Source: Ophthalmolycus amberensis (lineage: Eukaryota; Chordata; Actinopteri; Perciformes; Zoarcidae). From it: a stretch of 64,000 nucleotides of DNA. The translations under genes and the position numbers were made by a program. Location: NCBI GenBank assembly GCA_024529925.1, contig JAFEUB010000840.1:1122501-1186500 (forward strand), given 5' to 3'. Under the pieces are notes generated by a model, which was not told the DNA's origin, did not search any database, and saw nothing but the letters and a program-made list of their open reading frames with translations. Numbering within the stretch: the first letter of the stretch is position 1; the number at the start of each line of letters is the position of its first letter. Shown piece after piece: positions 35,837 through 47,081 of the stretch.

Positions 35837-37113
35837 GTATCCAGAGAGGAAGGACGTAGTGGAGACACTGGGACGTGTGAACACGAAACCAAAATACAAG
35901 AGCGCCGAGTTCTGGTTCCTTGCGGTGCAGGGGCTTGACTGCAGCCTTCGGGGGCTGCGGTTGGTGTTACATAATCTTCTTAATAAATAGGATTTGTTTG
36001 GCATATTTTGAAAATAACATAAGTTCTGTATGTTTTGAGTATTACCCAAATGCGCTCGGTCGCTCTGCACCAAGGCACCGCTCCTCTCAGCTCTGCTGTT
36101 GCTTGCTCTCTAATCCAATGTGAACTTTAGTGGTTTCTACGTGTAAACGTGAGTTGTAAAGTTTAATTTATTCATTGTCACACAGAGCTCGTTTTTTGAC
36201 AGCAAAACGTATCGCAGGGCGTGACTTTTTTGTAATGTCACGAAAAAAAAACCTCACGGTGCCGTCGCACGTGTCTGATTGGATCGTTTTGTTGTCATGG
36301 CAATTTCCAGTTTCCTAAACGAGGCTGGCGGCGCAAGCAAAGACCCGCGAGACAGATCGACAAGGATATAGAATGTTGTGTTTGTGTTCATTTCTGTCCT
36401 CGTGTGTGTGTGCGAAACAACGGTGATTGTGCGAGAAGCAGCAGATGGAAGAGGTTAACTGTGTGATCCCTCAGTTAATGCATTCCCTTGTTCTCACTGT
36501 GATCAAGCTACAAATATGAGCCTTTTTTTGTGACTTATCTTCTGAAGTTGAGCGCAGCGTGTGAAGGAAGGTATGTGGCGACGCTGTACATTTCTGCACC
36601 TGAATGGATTTCATCCTCCTTTTTATTTGTACCCAGACCAGCCTTTTTAACTTCCTGCCATCTAACGCTTTCATCGACACGTCTTCATTACAGCTTTCCC
36701 CACTTTGTTTTCTGCTTCATAGTTATGATTTGCTTCTGTCGTGTTTGCCACAAAGACGACAAGCTACCGGTAGTGAAGGGCTTCACTATCTAATCCCACA
36801 TAGTTGTGATGATGGGAGAGATGCAAGCTAGTTTTCTTTAAAAGGAAGCAAGATGACTTAAAGAGGGCTGCGTGGTCATAAAAACCAAATGAAATCTTCT
36901 AAACAGTTTTGTTGATTGAACTCACACAGCCTGGCCAGTTTTTATGTCGTGATCATCCTCTTACTAATCTATATGTACTCTACGTGATATCTTGCTGCTT
37001 TTCAAATGATGCTTTCTTCACTGTAAAGCTGTTACACTTTCACTAACCGTCTAACGTTTGTGTTTTCCCTTTGCTCTCTTTCCCTCTCTTCTGTTTCTCT
37101 CTTCTAAACCTAG

Positions 37114-37120
37114 GTTGTAG
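37114..37120 (+). CDS. ksr1: alternative final coding piece of ksr1
   Basis: Exon 20 contains a donor (GTAGGTAT from 35833) overlapping its own stop. If used, exon 20 ends at 35832 with GA, and the acceptor AACCTAG at 37113 adds G-TTG-TAG, giving ...SAEL and stop instead of ...SAE. Mammalian KSR2 ends HFWKSAEL (known), so the spliced form is plausible as the main product, with sequence from 37114 as the last exon. Confidence 0.6.
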
Positions 37121-38369
37121 CAGCCGCTCTGAAATCGAAGCAATGCAAAACAAAAGCCTGGGACTGCCTTGCATGCTCTTGTATCCTTAACTCTTACGGG
37201 ATTGATCAAAGCGTCGCCTCTGCCTGAAACAGACACCGCTTCCACTAATCCCACAGTCTGATCTTCCGTGTCTAACCGTCGTGTTTGTGTTGTCGGGAAG
37301 AGAGGATCGGTGGAGCGAGGTGTGACGATGGGGGGGAGGGGAGGGGGGGGGCACAGCTGTCGTCCTTCACGCTTTTCCCTCCCTTTCGTCTGACGTCTCT
37401 TTGCCTTCCTTTTTGGTTTTCGGTTCCGCAACGTTGTTTCCGGGACTCCGAGGCTTTGCCAATACCCGGCTCGTGGTGTCTGTGCTGAGGCCGACTGGTG
37501 TGCTGTGGTCCGCTCACCTTCTCTGTGCTGCTGTGACGTGGCTGTTTCGTGGGGGGGGGGCCTCACCACGGGGCTCTTTTTCTCTCCGAATCACACTCGC
37601 ACAAACAAAAATCATGAAAAATACAAAAAAACGCACACTGCTGGACATAGAATGGACCCCACCACCAAACGGACCGCTTCATTTATCTGTGTTTAAGGGG
37701 GGGGGGGGCTGAGTGCCTCTCTGCTCCTCTCTGTTTTTAACGGTTGTGTGATGTGCTGAGATGGTCACCAGCCCATGTCTCGACACCTTATGCACTTTGT
37801 CAACGGGAGGATAAAAAAGTAATCATGAACTCTTTTTGTTGTTGTTCAGTTTGCTTTTGAATAGTCATATATTTGCAGTGTTTTCTTTCTTTTTTCTTTG
37901 TTTGTTTGTCTTCAGGAGGGTCTCAGAGGCTCGGACAGTGTGATATGCTCACGTGTTTGTTGTCTATTTGGAGTGTAACCTGCTGAATCCACTGTTTATT
38001 GGATGCATTTGAGCGACGGGGCACTGATGGAGACTTGTTGTTTGCTAAACGACGGCTGAACTGAAACGACACAGGTCAAAAATATTCCCTTCATCATTCA
38101 CAATCCACACGGGAATAGAATAACGCTGGCTGAATGTCCATCCTTCTGATGTGTAAAGTGCACCTTATAGGAATATGAGTTATTGAGAAAGATACTTCTG
38201 TCAAGAAGTTGAGTGATTTTTCATTCTCTGTGCAAAAAAAAGAAAAAGTATAAATCAGGAACCTGGTGCAAAAAGTGTCCTATATCTTCCTAAAACATTA
38301 CCTCTTGTGCGCGCTTGTGTATACTGTTTGTGATTGCTGGCTTCAGTTGGTGTGCTTGTATTTACGTGT

Positions 38370-38400
<31 letters not shown>

Positions 38401-38830
38401 GCGTGCACGTGCACGTGCGACTGAGGTGAGCATCCTGTGCTGGAATACGTAGGGTTGGGGTTTTTTTCCGTGAGAGACTGCGGTAAATGTTGTGTTGCAA
38501 ATCCAATGGTATGTAATGTACATACATTATTTTATGTATAGCAAATGAACATGGTTCTTCTAATATTTGTACAAACTTTTTTCTATGTAAAATACATCAC
38601 ATTGTTTTGAATAGGTACTGCTATGGCTATTTACAGATGTGTATATATATTTATATTTTTTTCAGGTATAAGATACTGTATAAAAGCTGTACAATGTTTT
38701 TTTTAGAATGGGCCAATACATGTTTTTTTATGTTGTAAAAATTCATATTTTTGTATTGCATGTGACTACCATCCTGTACACGCTGTTTCTGTTTTCGTCC
38801 ATGAAAGACAATAAAATGAGGCTTGTCATG
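37121..38830 (+). other. ksr1: ksr1 3' UTR
   Basis: T-rich, AT-rich sequence with G runs (37551-37560 and 37698-37709) and a TG run at 38370-38394, ending near the AATAAA at 38810. If the exon 20 stop is used without splicing, the UTR would begin at 35837. Confidence 0.6.
38810..38815 (+). other. ksr1: polyadenylation signal (ksr1)
   Basis: AATAAA after a long AT-rich UTR, followed within 40 bp by TGTTTTATTG-type U/GU-rich sequence. Confidence 0.65.
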
Positions 38831-38995
38831 TAACAATAGAGTGGACACCGTTGTTTTATTGCCTTCCTGGCAGAGTGAGGCTCCAGTATTACTGATCAAA
38901 TAAGCCAAGTTTTCTACTCTCATATCCAAACAACGGATTCATAACTGCTAGATATTACTTTCCGTTCCCAGTCGTTGGATATGAATATGTGCACA

Positions 38996-39125
38996 GTGCT
39001 TGCTATCCTCGTGGTTACAGTGCAGGCAGCGTACCTGCAATGTCCAGGGTTCGATTGCAGCCTTGGGAACTTTCTCTCTCTCTCTGCCGTGTCATCTGTC
39101 AAATATAGGTGAAAAAAATGCCAAG
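38996..39125 (+). mobile_element. tRNA-derived SINE-like element
   Basis: The head CTATCCTCGTGGTTACAGTG then GGGTTCGATTGCAGCC carries an A-box-like region and a good B box (GGTTCGATTGC), spaced as in a tRNA. It is followed by a CT-rich body and an A-rich end (GTGAAAAAAATGCC). A very similar repeat is common in fish. No intact tRNA cloverleaf can be drawn, so it is not called a tRNA gene. Confidence 0.6.
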
Positions 39126-42100
39126 TATAATTTACAAACCATTTAGAAATATGAGGAAAACAGGCTGCTGGTTGTCTCCCACTCTGGAATGTGTAGGAGG
39201 AAGAGCACACCAAGTGTCTTTCATGTCCATTGAGACATTTAGCCCCTGGAAACAGTAAAAGTCAAAGTTTTGTCAAAGGTCAGTGATGAACATTGAAGCT
39301 CATTGCAGTAGGCGGTTATGAATAAGCTTGCAGCAGCAGCTGCGTGATGTATCCCAGTTGGCCTCTAGGTGGCATAAAGACCCAACGTAAAGGACCAGTC
39401 AGCTTCAGTCTTTGTATTCTGAGCTGGGCTGATTCTTTCTATTATAACTTACTGTGCTTTGACGTGAAGTTTGGTCAGACACTTTGGTGGCGTTGCATGC
39501 ACTGATAAGGTGTGAAAGGGCAATAGTTTACCGAGAACAGCTGACTCAGCTTACGTGAAATTGAGCGACTGTGCCCTAAATCTGGAAACCGCTTGAACCT
39601 GTGGGTTTGTCAGCTAAAATGTGTGAAGCTGGTTGCATTTAGTAGGACATCTCTGCCTAACAGCAGATCATCTGGTTCAACACTGACATTACCAGTAGCA
39701 CGCTCCAAGCCTGGCTCGGATGCTTGATTGATCCACATTCATCCACAGTTGCAATCTATAGCAGAGCAGTATGGACTGTTGGCGTGGGAAATGCTTTCGT
39801 GCGCTTCATAAATAAAATGTCGGCCTTTTTTTCCCCCCCCCACATTTGTGCTTTTGCAGCGTTTATGTGATGACTATCAAAAATGTATAATATGAGACCT
39901 TGAGAGCTGTCGGTAAAATGATAAATACTGCTCGCATTCAGTCCTTGAAGCCTGTTATCGGTATGGATGCATCTGAAGCTGTGACGAGTGGGAAAGATGG
40001 ATTGATTCCTGCATACTGGTATCAATCCAACAGGAGAGAAAGGCCCTTGTATCCCGGCTCAGGGTGCACTAGCTGCAACCAAAAGCTTTGACTCCAACTG
40101 GTACCGGGTCACATGGCCAGCATTCGGTGAAGGGGAAGCCGCTTCCTTTTACTGGGAGGCCGGACAAAGAATATTCTTTCCTCCCTGCATGGCAATCAAA
40201 GGGAACAACAATTAGCCCTTTGTTTTTGTGGTGTGCCGTCACTGAATTCTGGGTCTGAGTGCGGAATATTGATATGTGCAGAGCCAATGCGTTTCTTTTC
40301 CTACAACAAATGAAATCACTGGGAAGATAATTTAGGACATCTCCACTGGGTTGAGATTATGTTCTTTCAGGGCACATGGCCTCCACCCATCGGCCGGCCC
40401 TGACACGATGCAGCCTGACGCACGGCAGCCTCGACGTGACGAAGACGGAACGCCGCAGCCTCGATGTCGTCGCGTCGACAACCAGCTCGTGGATCATCCT
40501 TCTGAATCTCCCTTTTGGGACTCACTGATAAAAATGGAAGTGCTGGTTAACAGTAACATTAAATTCTCCCAATAGTCACCGCCTTATTTTATTTAAGCCT
40601 ATTTTTATCTTATTTTGTGGTTTCGTTTCACTCCTTATAATTTACAATTCATGTGTGTGTTAGTTTCTTTCCTTTGCCGATATACTGTGATTGTTGTTAC
40701 TGGCATGTGGGACTTTCCATCACTCTGGGGAAGATGTGAGGGGCTTTTGAGATGAAGTCATCTGCATTCCTTTAATTCTCACTTCCTCCCAAACATATTT
40801 AGCCGGATTTCAGCTTAAACAAATTAAATCGTCATCAAGAGTAGAAGTTGAATTAAAGCTGGGGTAAGCAGTTTACAATTACAAAAGTCTATGTTAACCT
40901 TTCAGTGTGCTGTCATTCAAGCGGTCTGAGAGGAAGCTAGACTTCTGCACATCCTCTTGGCTCTGTTTTCAGGCTTTAGAAAACGATCCCATGGATGGAA
41001 GACTTTGGTAGTCGGTCATTTCAGCGAGAATGCGTTCCTATTTGCTGTTCTAATGCAGACGCACATGCACGTCCCTTCACATGGGGAAAGCCCGAGTCAA
41101 CGGCGGAATATCATCCAGGAAAAGTAAATATTACCGCATTGGCAACAACTGCCGACACGGCAAAAGCAACCTAAAAAAGGAAGATGGAGACAAAATGTCG
41201 CTAATAGTTTAGCTTTCTGCTCACCGTAGCCAAAGGCTCACTGCTGCAGGTTACTGTATGAAGTACTATGTTTGAAATTAAGGACTAGTACAGTCATTTA
41301 CAGCGCTACTTAAGACAGGCTTGTACACTTGTAAAACTGCCTCAGTCCGAATAACAAGATGCCAACATTATTATTCCATCATCATACATTGTTATTATCA
41401 AATTCCTTTCAGTTCCATTTGATGTTCATGTTGATAAGATTGTCTAAACTGATGTGTGACACTTAGGGGTCTGAAGCGTAATACCTGCAAAACAGATGCT
41501 ATTGGAGCATGTAGTGGGTTGATGGATGAAATCACTTCGGTAGCTCTTGTCTTGCATGTCACTATCACCTGCAGGGATGAGGCAACTTGCCAAATCAAGC
41601 GTTTCTCTCTAAATGTGTAAGTGCAGCTGCACACATTACCACAAATACACAGAGGAAACAAAAAGGGGAACTTAATAAAAAATTTGCAATAAATGCTGAT
41701 TCATTTATATATATATATATATATATATACAGTATATATAGAGAGAGAGATTTTTATTTGCACAGTGAACAGATGTTTCACATGGCTCTTCTTACATATC
41801 TGCGTCTGACCTCAATGTGCGTGCGTTGTGCTTCAACATTTTCCACTCCATGTGGTATCAAATGACTGAAGTGTCAAAAGGCCTTGTATTATTGGTACAA
41901 GGCCTTAAATGATGATGACGAACATGGACTACAATTAACGTCATCTGTGAGCGATTGAGGTTGGGAAGAAAATAAGTAGATGACAGTGAAGAAGACAGAC
42001 GTTCGCACGCGTATACCTAAAATCTTCTGTTAGCACCAATAAGAAGAACAAGTTATTATAAACTATGCAAGAGACGACATGGCTCGTCAGCATGTCAGCT

Positions 42101-43374
42101 TCTAAAAAGAGAGACTTACCGCAGGCCTGGAAGACATTTCCATGAATAAAGAGCTTTACCGCTTGTGTTAAAGTCATGCAATTTCTACCTTTGGTGTCAT
42201 GCAGATTGTGGGGTTTATTGTGGTGTTGAATGTAGTAGATGGAATTTGTAAATAGAATGAACTAGGTCATGATCAATGAGTGAGAATGTTTTTTTCTTTA
42301 CTGTCAGTGGGCTGCTCAGCGAGTGTTTAGCATGCCACCTTTAATAGTCAGCTACCCGACAGATGTCTGCGTGACCAGCTACAGCACCGAACTGAACACC
42401 AAAACCACTTCCTTTTCTTATTATAGTGCAAATGGAGAAGTAAGAACAAGACAGCCGAATGAGTGTACCACTGATTTAGATTACCGTCATTCGACATCGC
42501 CAGTCGTTCGTTCATCTCACTTCTTCTACTCGCAGCATATTGTGTCCATATTTATTTATACGAAACCTTATTCTTCTTGGAACTAAATCAAGATCTCCAA
42601 CAATGTAAGTGATATAAATTAATACACACTTTTACTTTGAAAACCTGTAAACACTATCAGCTTCATTTTTAAACTAGTAAGAACTCGAAGCTGAAGGAAG
42701 AAGTGTTGACATCTGTATTTATAGTGTTGCATGGTTCTGGCCTAAATCCTCATGATAAAAAAGTGATATTTTTAAAGACAGCCTTGTGTATTATGCAATA
42801 TAAGATAAACCGTTTTAGGGTCATCAACATCTTTTTAGCGGGAGTATACAGCATCATCACTGTAGCTAACAAATACAAAGCTACATCAATGCTAAAGGTT
42901 TATTCCAGTGTTTCTAATGACATATATGTACATTACAGTACATTGCGGCTGAATATTTCCTAAACCCTGCTTTAGGTCTTTTTAAAGGGCAGCCGCTGGT
43001 CCTGATGGAAGCATATTCAGCAATGAAATATTGAGATCCATGGAGCCAATGCTCAGCTCAGTGTTATTTTCTGTCCTTTGTGTCGTCCGTTAGCCAGTAT
43101 AATGTTCCATTTGATTGGACTTGATTTTCCAAAGAAAGCAACGCTTGGGACACAATGCAGTTCAGTGGCGAGTCAGACTTTCAGCACACGGGTCTGTCGG
43201 GCCGGAATCGAAAAAATCCACGGCTTCTAAATGGTCACTGTGATGGATTCATTTCTAAATCGTTGCTAAGTTATTTTCATACTGTATATGATTGTATAAA
43301 AGGAAATAATCCATTAAAATACCCAGGATCATAAAACAAAAAGATATTATAGTCCTGCCTTCAAAATTTCCTTT

Positions 43375-43693
43375 CAGTAAAAGTACATAAGTATCAGGAT
43401 ATACTTAACATACCAAAAGTTAAAGTACTCATGATGCAGAATGGCCCGTTTCATACTGCTGGGTGGCTTAATCTACAATCTTGCACCATAAATTATTAGT
43501 CGGTTGTATTTGATGTCAATAATTTGAATCTGCAAAGTATCTAGTTGCTAAAGTGCAATATATTTGTATTGGAGTGGAAAGTGCAATGTTTGCCTCCAAA
43601 ATGTATTGAAGTAGGAATATAAAGTAGCAAAAAATGGGACAAATATGTGAGAGCAATACTTGAGTAAATGTGCATAGTTACTTTCCACCACTG
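43375..43693. mobile_element. hAT-like relic, one terminus preserved
   Basis: AGTAAAAGTACATAAGTATC at one side and GAGCAATACTTGAGTAAATG then ACTTTCCACCACTG at the other, the usual right end of a common fish hAT-like family. The left terminus and target duplication are not found. Confidence 0.6.
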
Positions 43694-43877
43694 GTGATGT
43701 GTAAGAAATAAGCATAAGCACAAAAATATACCTTTGGTTGATTATGGCTGCCCTGCCCCCATAGATTATTTAAGGTGCTGCTGTGTCTGCACTTTCTCCG
43801 AATTCTTCTCACCTACATTTGCATTCCAAATCTGCTTTTGAACTAAACTGCCATCCTGTGTCTTCTCAGATACCAAC

Positions 43878-44585
43878 ATGAAGGGCCTCCTCTTCCTGTT
43901 GTGCTGCGTAGAAATCCTGGCTGCGCGATGTGGAGCTGCCGATGTTCCGAGCAGTCAAAATCCTGCCACAACCGCATGGAAAAACGATTCAAATGCACCG
44001 TCCCAACCTGATCCCACCCGTGATGCCAGCCGCATGTCTGCCACTCTCTCACCTCCAACAGTCTCCCAGACCTCCAAAAGTCACAGCACTTCACGTTCAC
44101 CTGGCCCACAGCCCACCACCACTTCCACTTCCACCACGATCGATATGTATTACAGTAGGGAATGTCGTCCAGTGTTCATGGTGGCCGGCGGACTGATCGT
44201 AGCCTGCACTATCCTGCTGCTTTCTACTCTGCTGCTGATGTGTAAGGTCTGCCAGTTGAGCAACAGCGTCAAGATGCTGAGCGTCAACGGCGACCTGATC
44301 AGCACCTCTGAATACTGGATTGGAACCGCCAAGAAGATCAAAACCGCGCCGGAGACGGAAGCCAAAGAGACCACCGTGTTAATGGCTGACATCATCCAAG
44401 GGCAGGAGGACGTGGGAAATGGTGCCGCCAAGGAAGAGGCAGTGAAGGTAAAAGAGGACGGACAAACGGGAGAGGAGGACAAGAAGGAGGTGGGAGACAC
44501 TGCTAAGAGCGAGGAAGCTTCCACCTACACCTGTGACCGCTGTGGAAAATGCATCCTCTTCAAAGCCGCAAGAGGGGGCCACTGA
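43878..44585 (+). CDS. evi2a: EVI2A-like single-pass membrane protein
   Basis: A 235-codon frame just after an acceptor (TCTTCTCAG ending at 43869), matching the EVI2A plan of a non-coding first exon and one coding exon. Residues 1-20 are a signal peptide, 21-90 a Ser/Thr/Pro-rich ectodomain, 99-122 the membrane span (GGLIVACTILLLSTLLLMCK), and the rest an acidic/basic tail with NGDLISTSEYW near residues 137-147, resembling NGDFLASGLW in human EVI2A. Function is poorly known. The family was named from a retroviral integration locus and lies in an NF1 intron in mammals. The last 18 residues (with three Cys) are suspect: another frame stays open 70 bp further, to 44655, with composition more like the preceding tail. 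It could alternatively be a fish-specific mucin-like membrane protein, but order and linkage to omg favour evi2a. Confidence 0.75.
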   Translation: MKGLLFLLCCVEILAARCGAADVPSSQNPATTAWKNDSNAPSQPDPTRDASRMSATLSPPTVSQTSKSHSTSRSPGPQPTTTSTSTTIDMYYSRECRPVFMVAGGLIVACTILLLSTLLLMCKVCQLSNSVKMLSVNGDLISTSEYWIGTAKKIKTAPETEAKETTVLMADIIQGQEDVGNGAAKEEAVKVKEDGQTGEEDKKEVGDTAKSEEASTYTCDRCGKCILFKAARGGH

Positions 44586-44731
44586 CTCCCAGTCCGTCAA
44601 AGCCGGAGCAGCCCCCTCCTCTAAGGGCACCGAGGGACCGAAGGAGGAGGTGTAGAGCTGTGCGCGTGTGCCGAAGAGCTTCCTGAGCACCTGGCTTAAC
44701 TTCCCTCTAGCTTCACAACCCCTTTATGGTA

Positions 44732-44737
44732 AATAAA
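44732..44737 (+). other. evi2a: polyadenylation signal (evi2a)
   Basis: AATAAA about 150 bp after the stop, followed by a T-rich stretch. Confidence 0.6.
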
Positions 44738-45040
44738 GGACACTTTCTTTTCAGCAGCTTTTGCATTACAGTGAGTTGAACAGCTGCGTGTGCTGCCAAA
44801 GCTGTCAATGCCACTGAGCATTTTTTGGTTAAAAACAATCGGTTGACACTGTATTTCTCTGTTATTTGTGGGGTTTTTAAAAATATTGAAACATATTATT
44901 ATTATACAGTTTTGTTCAAGTCAATTTTGTGTCTCACACATATTACTTTTTGAGACGTACATGTTTGACATATGATATATGCAACAACCAGAGGAATAAA
45001 ACACCTGGAACCTCAGTCCTGACGTTATTACTTTGCAGCT

Positions 45041-45094
45041 ATGTGTGTATGTATGTATGTATGTATGTATGTGTGTGTGTGTGTGTGTGTGTGT
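45041..45094. repeat. (TATG)n/(TG)n microsatellite
   Basis: Tetranucleotide GTAT units pass into a TG run. Confidence 0.95.
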
Positions 45095-45200
45095 TCTTGT
45101 ACTTGCTACATAGTGAGGACCGTTTCACCATTTTTGGAAAGTGAGGACATTTTGGCCGGTCCTCACTTTTTACAGGTCTGTTTGAGGTTTACGACTTTAG
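45095..45200. repeat. hairpin-forming dispersed-repeat fragment
   Basis: AAAGTGAGGAC (45138-45148) and GTCCTCACTTT (45159-45169) form a perfect 11-bp stem with a 10-base loop. A further AGTGAGGACC lies upstream at 45112. The phrase recurs in many fish genomes next to TG microsatellites (memory, not searched). Confidence 0.5.
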
Positions 45201-45215
45201 TTTTAGTTTTAAAGT

Positions 45216-45216
<1 letters not shown>

Positions 45217-45303
<87 letters not shown>
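45217..45303. repeat. (TG)n(GA)n microsatellite
   Basis: About 38 TG units followed by GAGAGAGAG. Confidence 0.95.
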
Positions 45304-46400
45304 AAAAGAGAGGTCTGCTTGATTAGCAGGCAGAGAATGTGCCTCCTCCAGGCAGTGCCACTCAACTCAGAGAGAGCGCTCTCTTTCACCTCAGCCAGAG
45401 CTGACAAAGACAAACAAAAAACCTTTTCAAAACCCTAAACATGCGGTTGTTTCCACAGTCTGGTGCCGATATTTGTTCATCTCCTTCCTTGTGACGTCAT
45501 GATGAATGTGCACCCTTCATTAAAACTCTTAATAGCTTGTCCCTTCTCAATGCAGCCCCTGCTGCAACGCTTACTGCAAGGAAGTGGAAGCGGTAGCTCT
45601 TGGTGATGTCCATGCTCAGAGATGGGATCCAGTAAAGGCCGTCGTCAGGGAAAGGGAATGTCAAAATACTTCCTGATTGTACATCAGCAGTCAAAGGGAC
45701 TACGGTGAAACTTAGATTTGAGAGATCTGGATATTATGTGCTTGCACAGCTCACATTGGCAGCTTCCAGCATGTTGTGTCTCAGTGGAAGAGAGGGTTTG
45801 ACTTTGAGGGTTTGCTGTAAGGGGCAATGACAGTATACTCAATGTCGGTGCAGCTTCAGGAAATATAGGCAGACAAGAGAGGAAAGTGCAGAGAGAGGTG
45901 TATGAGGAAGTAACAAACGCACTGCAAAAACAGGTACATGCAGGTATACGTATAATTGACATGACAACTGAACAAAGACTGCGGTCGCATTAATCTACAC
46001 TGATGCAAAATCTTTTGTTGAATTTGCCACATTTGAAAACCTGATCGCCGTCTGCACCACTGTTGAAATGTCCTTCAGAACCCGATGATGATGTGTGGTA
46101 GAAGTACAGCAATGCAGTGCAGCATGGAGAATTGCCTGTATTGCTGATGACAGGTAGGAAGCTGCAGTGGACTGGAGTCCTCTGCAATAAATCTTGACGT
46201 TTTTCTTTTTTTTTTGTGGCAGCGTCTAAATTTACACAGGGAAAATAACAAGCAACTACAGCACTGTGTTACTTTGTAAAGGGATGCTTTAGAGGGCGGT
46301 AGTATTGATCTGGGTGATACCTGATAGCAGTCTAATTCAGTTTGAGTACAAACAGGACCGAAATCAGTCAATTAATCTAACCACAACAATAGCTGTCGCT
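45304..46400. other. intergenic evi2a-omg, nothing recognised
   Basis: Mammals have EVI2B between EVI2A and OMG. No frame here shows EVI2B-like features, though that protein evolves fast and could be missed. Confidence 0.4.
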
Positions 46401-46754
46401 TTAAATGCAGAAGTAAATCCTGAAAGCTGCCAGGTGAGGGATTGAGGAGTTCTCTTTGCAGCAGCCTTGTGTGCAGGGACCCCTCTGTTATGCGCTCCAT
46501 TTCTCCTTAGTTACCCCCCTCCTAATACTCCCCACCAACACCCCACCCCTCCCCTCCCCGCTCACTTCCACTGCACAGAGCAAATCCAAAGCCTGCAGTG
46601 CCTGATCGCGCTAACTCAAACATCCATAAGGGCAATATCAAACTCTCGGCTCTTCGGGGAGGACGAACTGGAAGGCAGCGAGGGCAACCTCAAAAAGATC
46701 CCGCACCGGACAAGTGAGCAAGGGGTCACATTCTATGAGGGGAATTCAGGCATA

Positions 46755-46885
46755 GAAGAAGAAGAAGAAGAAGACGAAGAAGAAGAAGAAGAAGAGAAGA
46801 AGAAGAAGAAGAAGAAGAAGAAGAAGAAGAAGAAGAAGAAGAAGAAGAAGAAGAAGAGAAAGAAAGAAGAAGAAGAAAAAAAAAA
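46755..46885. repeat. (GAA)n purine tract
   Basis: About 130 bp of GAA/AAG on the + strand with few interruptions, 100 bp upstream of the omg start codon and probably within or beside its first exon. The Glu/Lys open frame through it is a repeat artefact. Confidence 0.95.
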
Positions 46886-46987
46886 TCCTCTTCAGCAGAG
46901 CAGCAGCTGGTCCCGAGCTTGAAAGCAGGAGAGGGAGAGCGGCTGGACGGCGGAAAAGGAGCAGAGAAAAGTGACTGGAATGATAAG

Positions 46988-47023
46988 ATGAGAAGGTGAG
47001 TTATGGACAAATTTCTTGACTCT

Positions 47024-47081
<58 letters not shown>

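Larger units (their letters stand above)
38831..43869. other. intergenic ksr1-evi2a
   Basis: Holds one SINE-like element, one hAT relic, a (TA)n/GA tract at 41707-41750 and no recognised exon on either strand. In mammals this side of EVI2A would hold NF1 exons on the opposite strand. None was recognised by eye. A non-coding first exon of evi2a is expected somewhere upstream of 43869. Confidence 0.5.

Noticed and set aside
38996..39066. Possible tRNA gene
   Set aside because: A B box is present, but acceptor and anticodon stems cannot be formed and the body continues as a SINE.
45304..46400. Search for EVI2B between evi2a and omg
   Set aside because: No Ser/Thr-rich membrane-protein frame of suitable length was found. 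Absence is not proven because the family diverges quickly.
46467..46922. 151-codon frame with Glu- and Lys-rich runs
   Set aside because: It is the GAA microsatellite read as protein and ends before the omg start.
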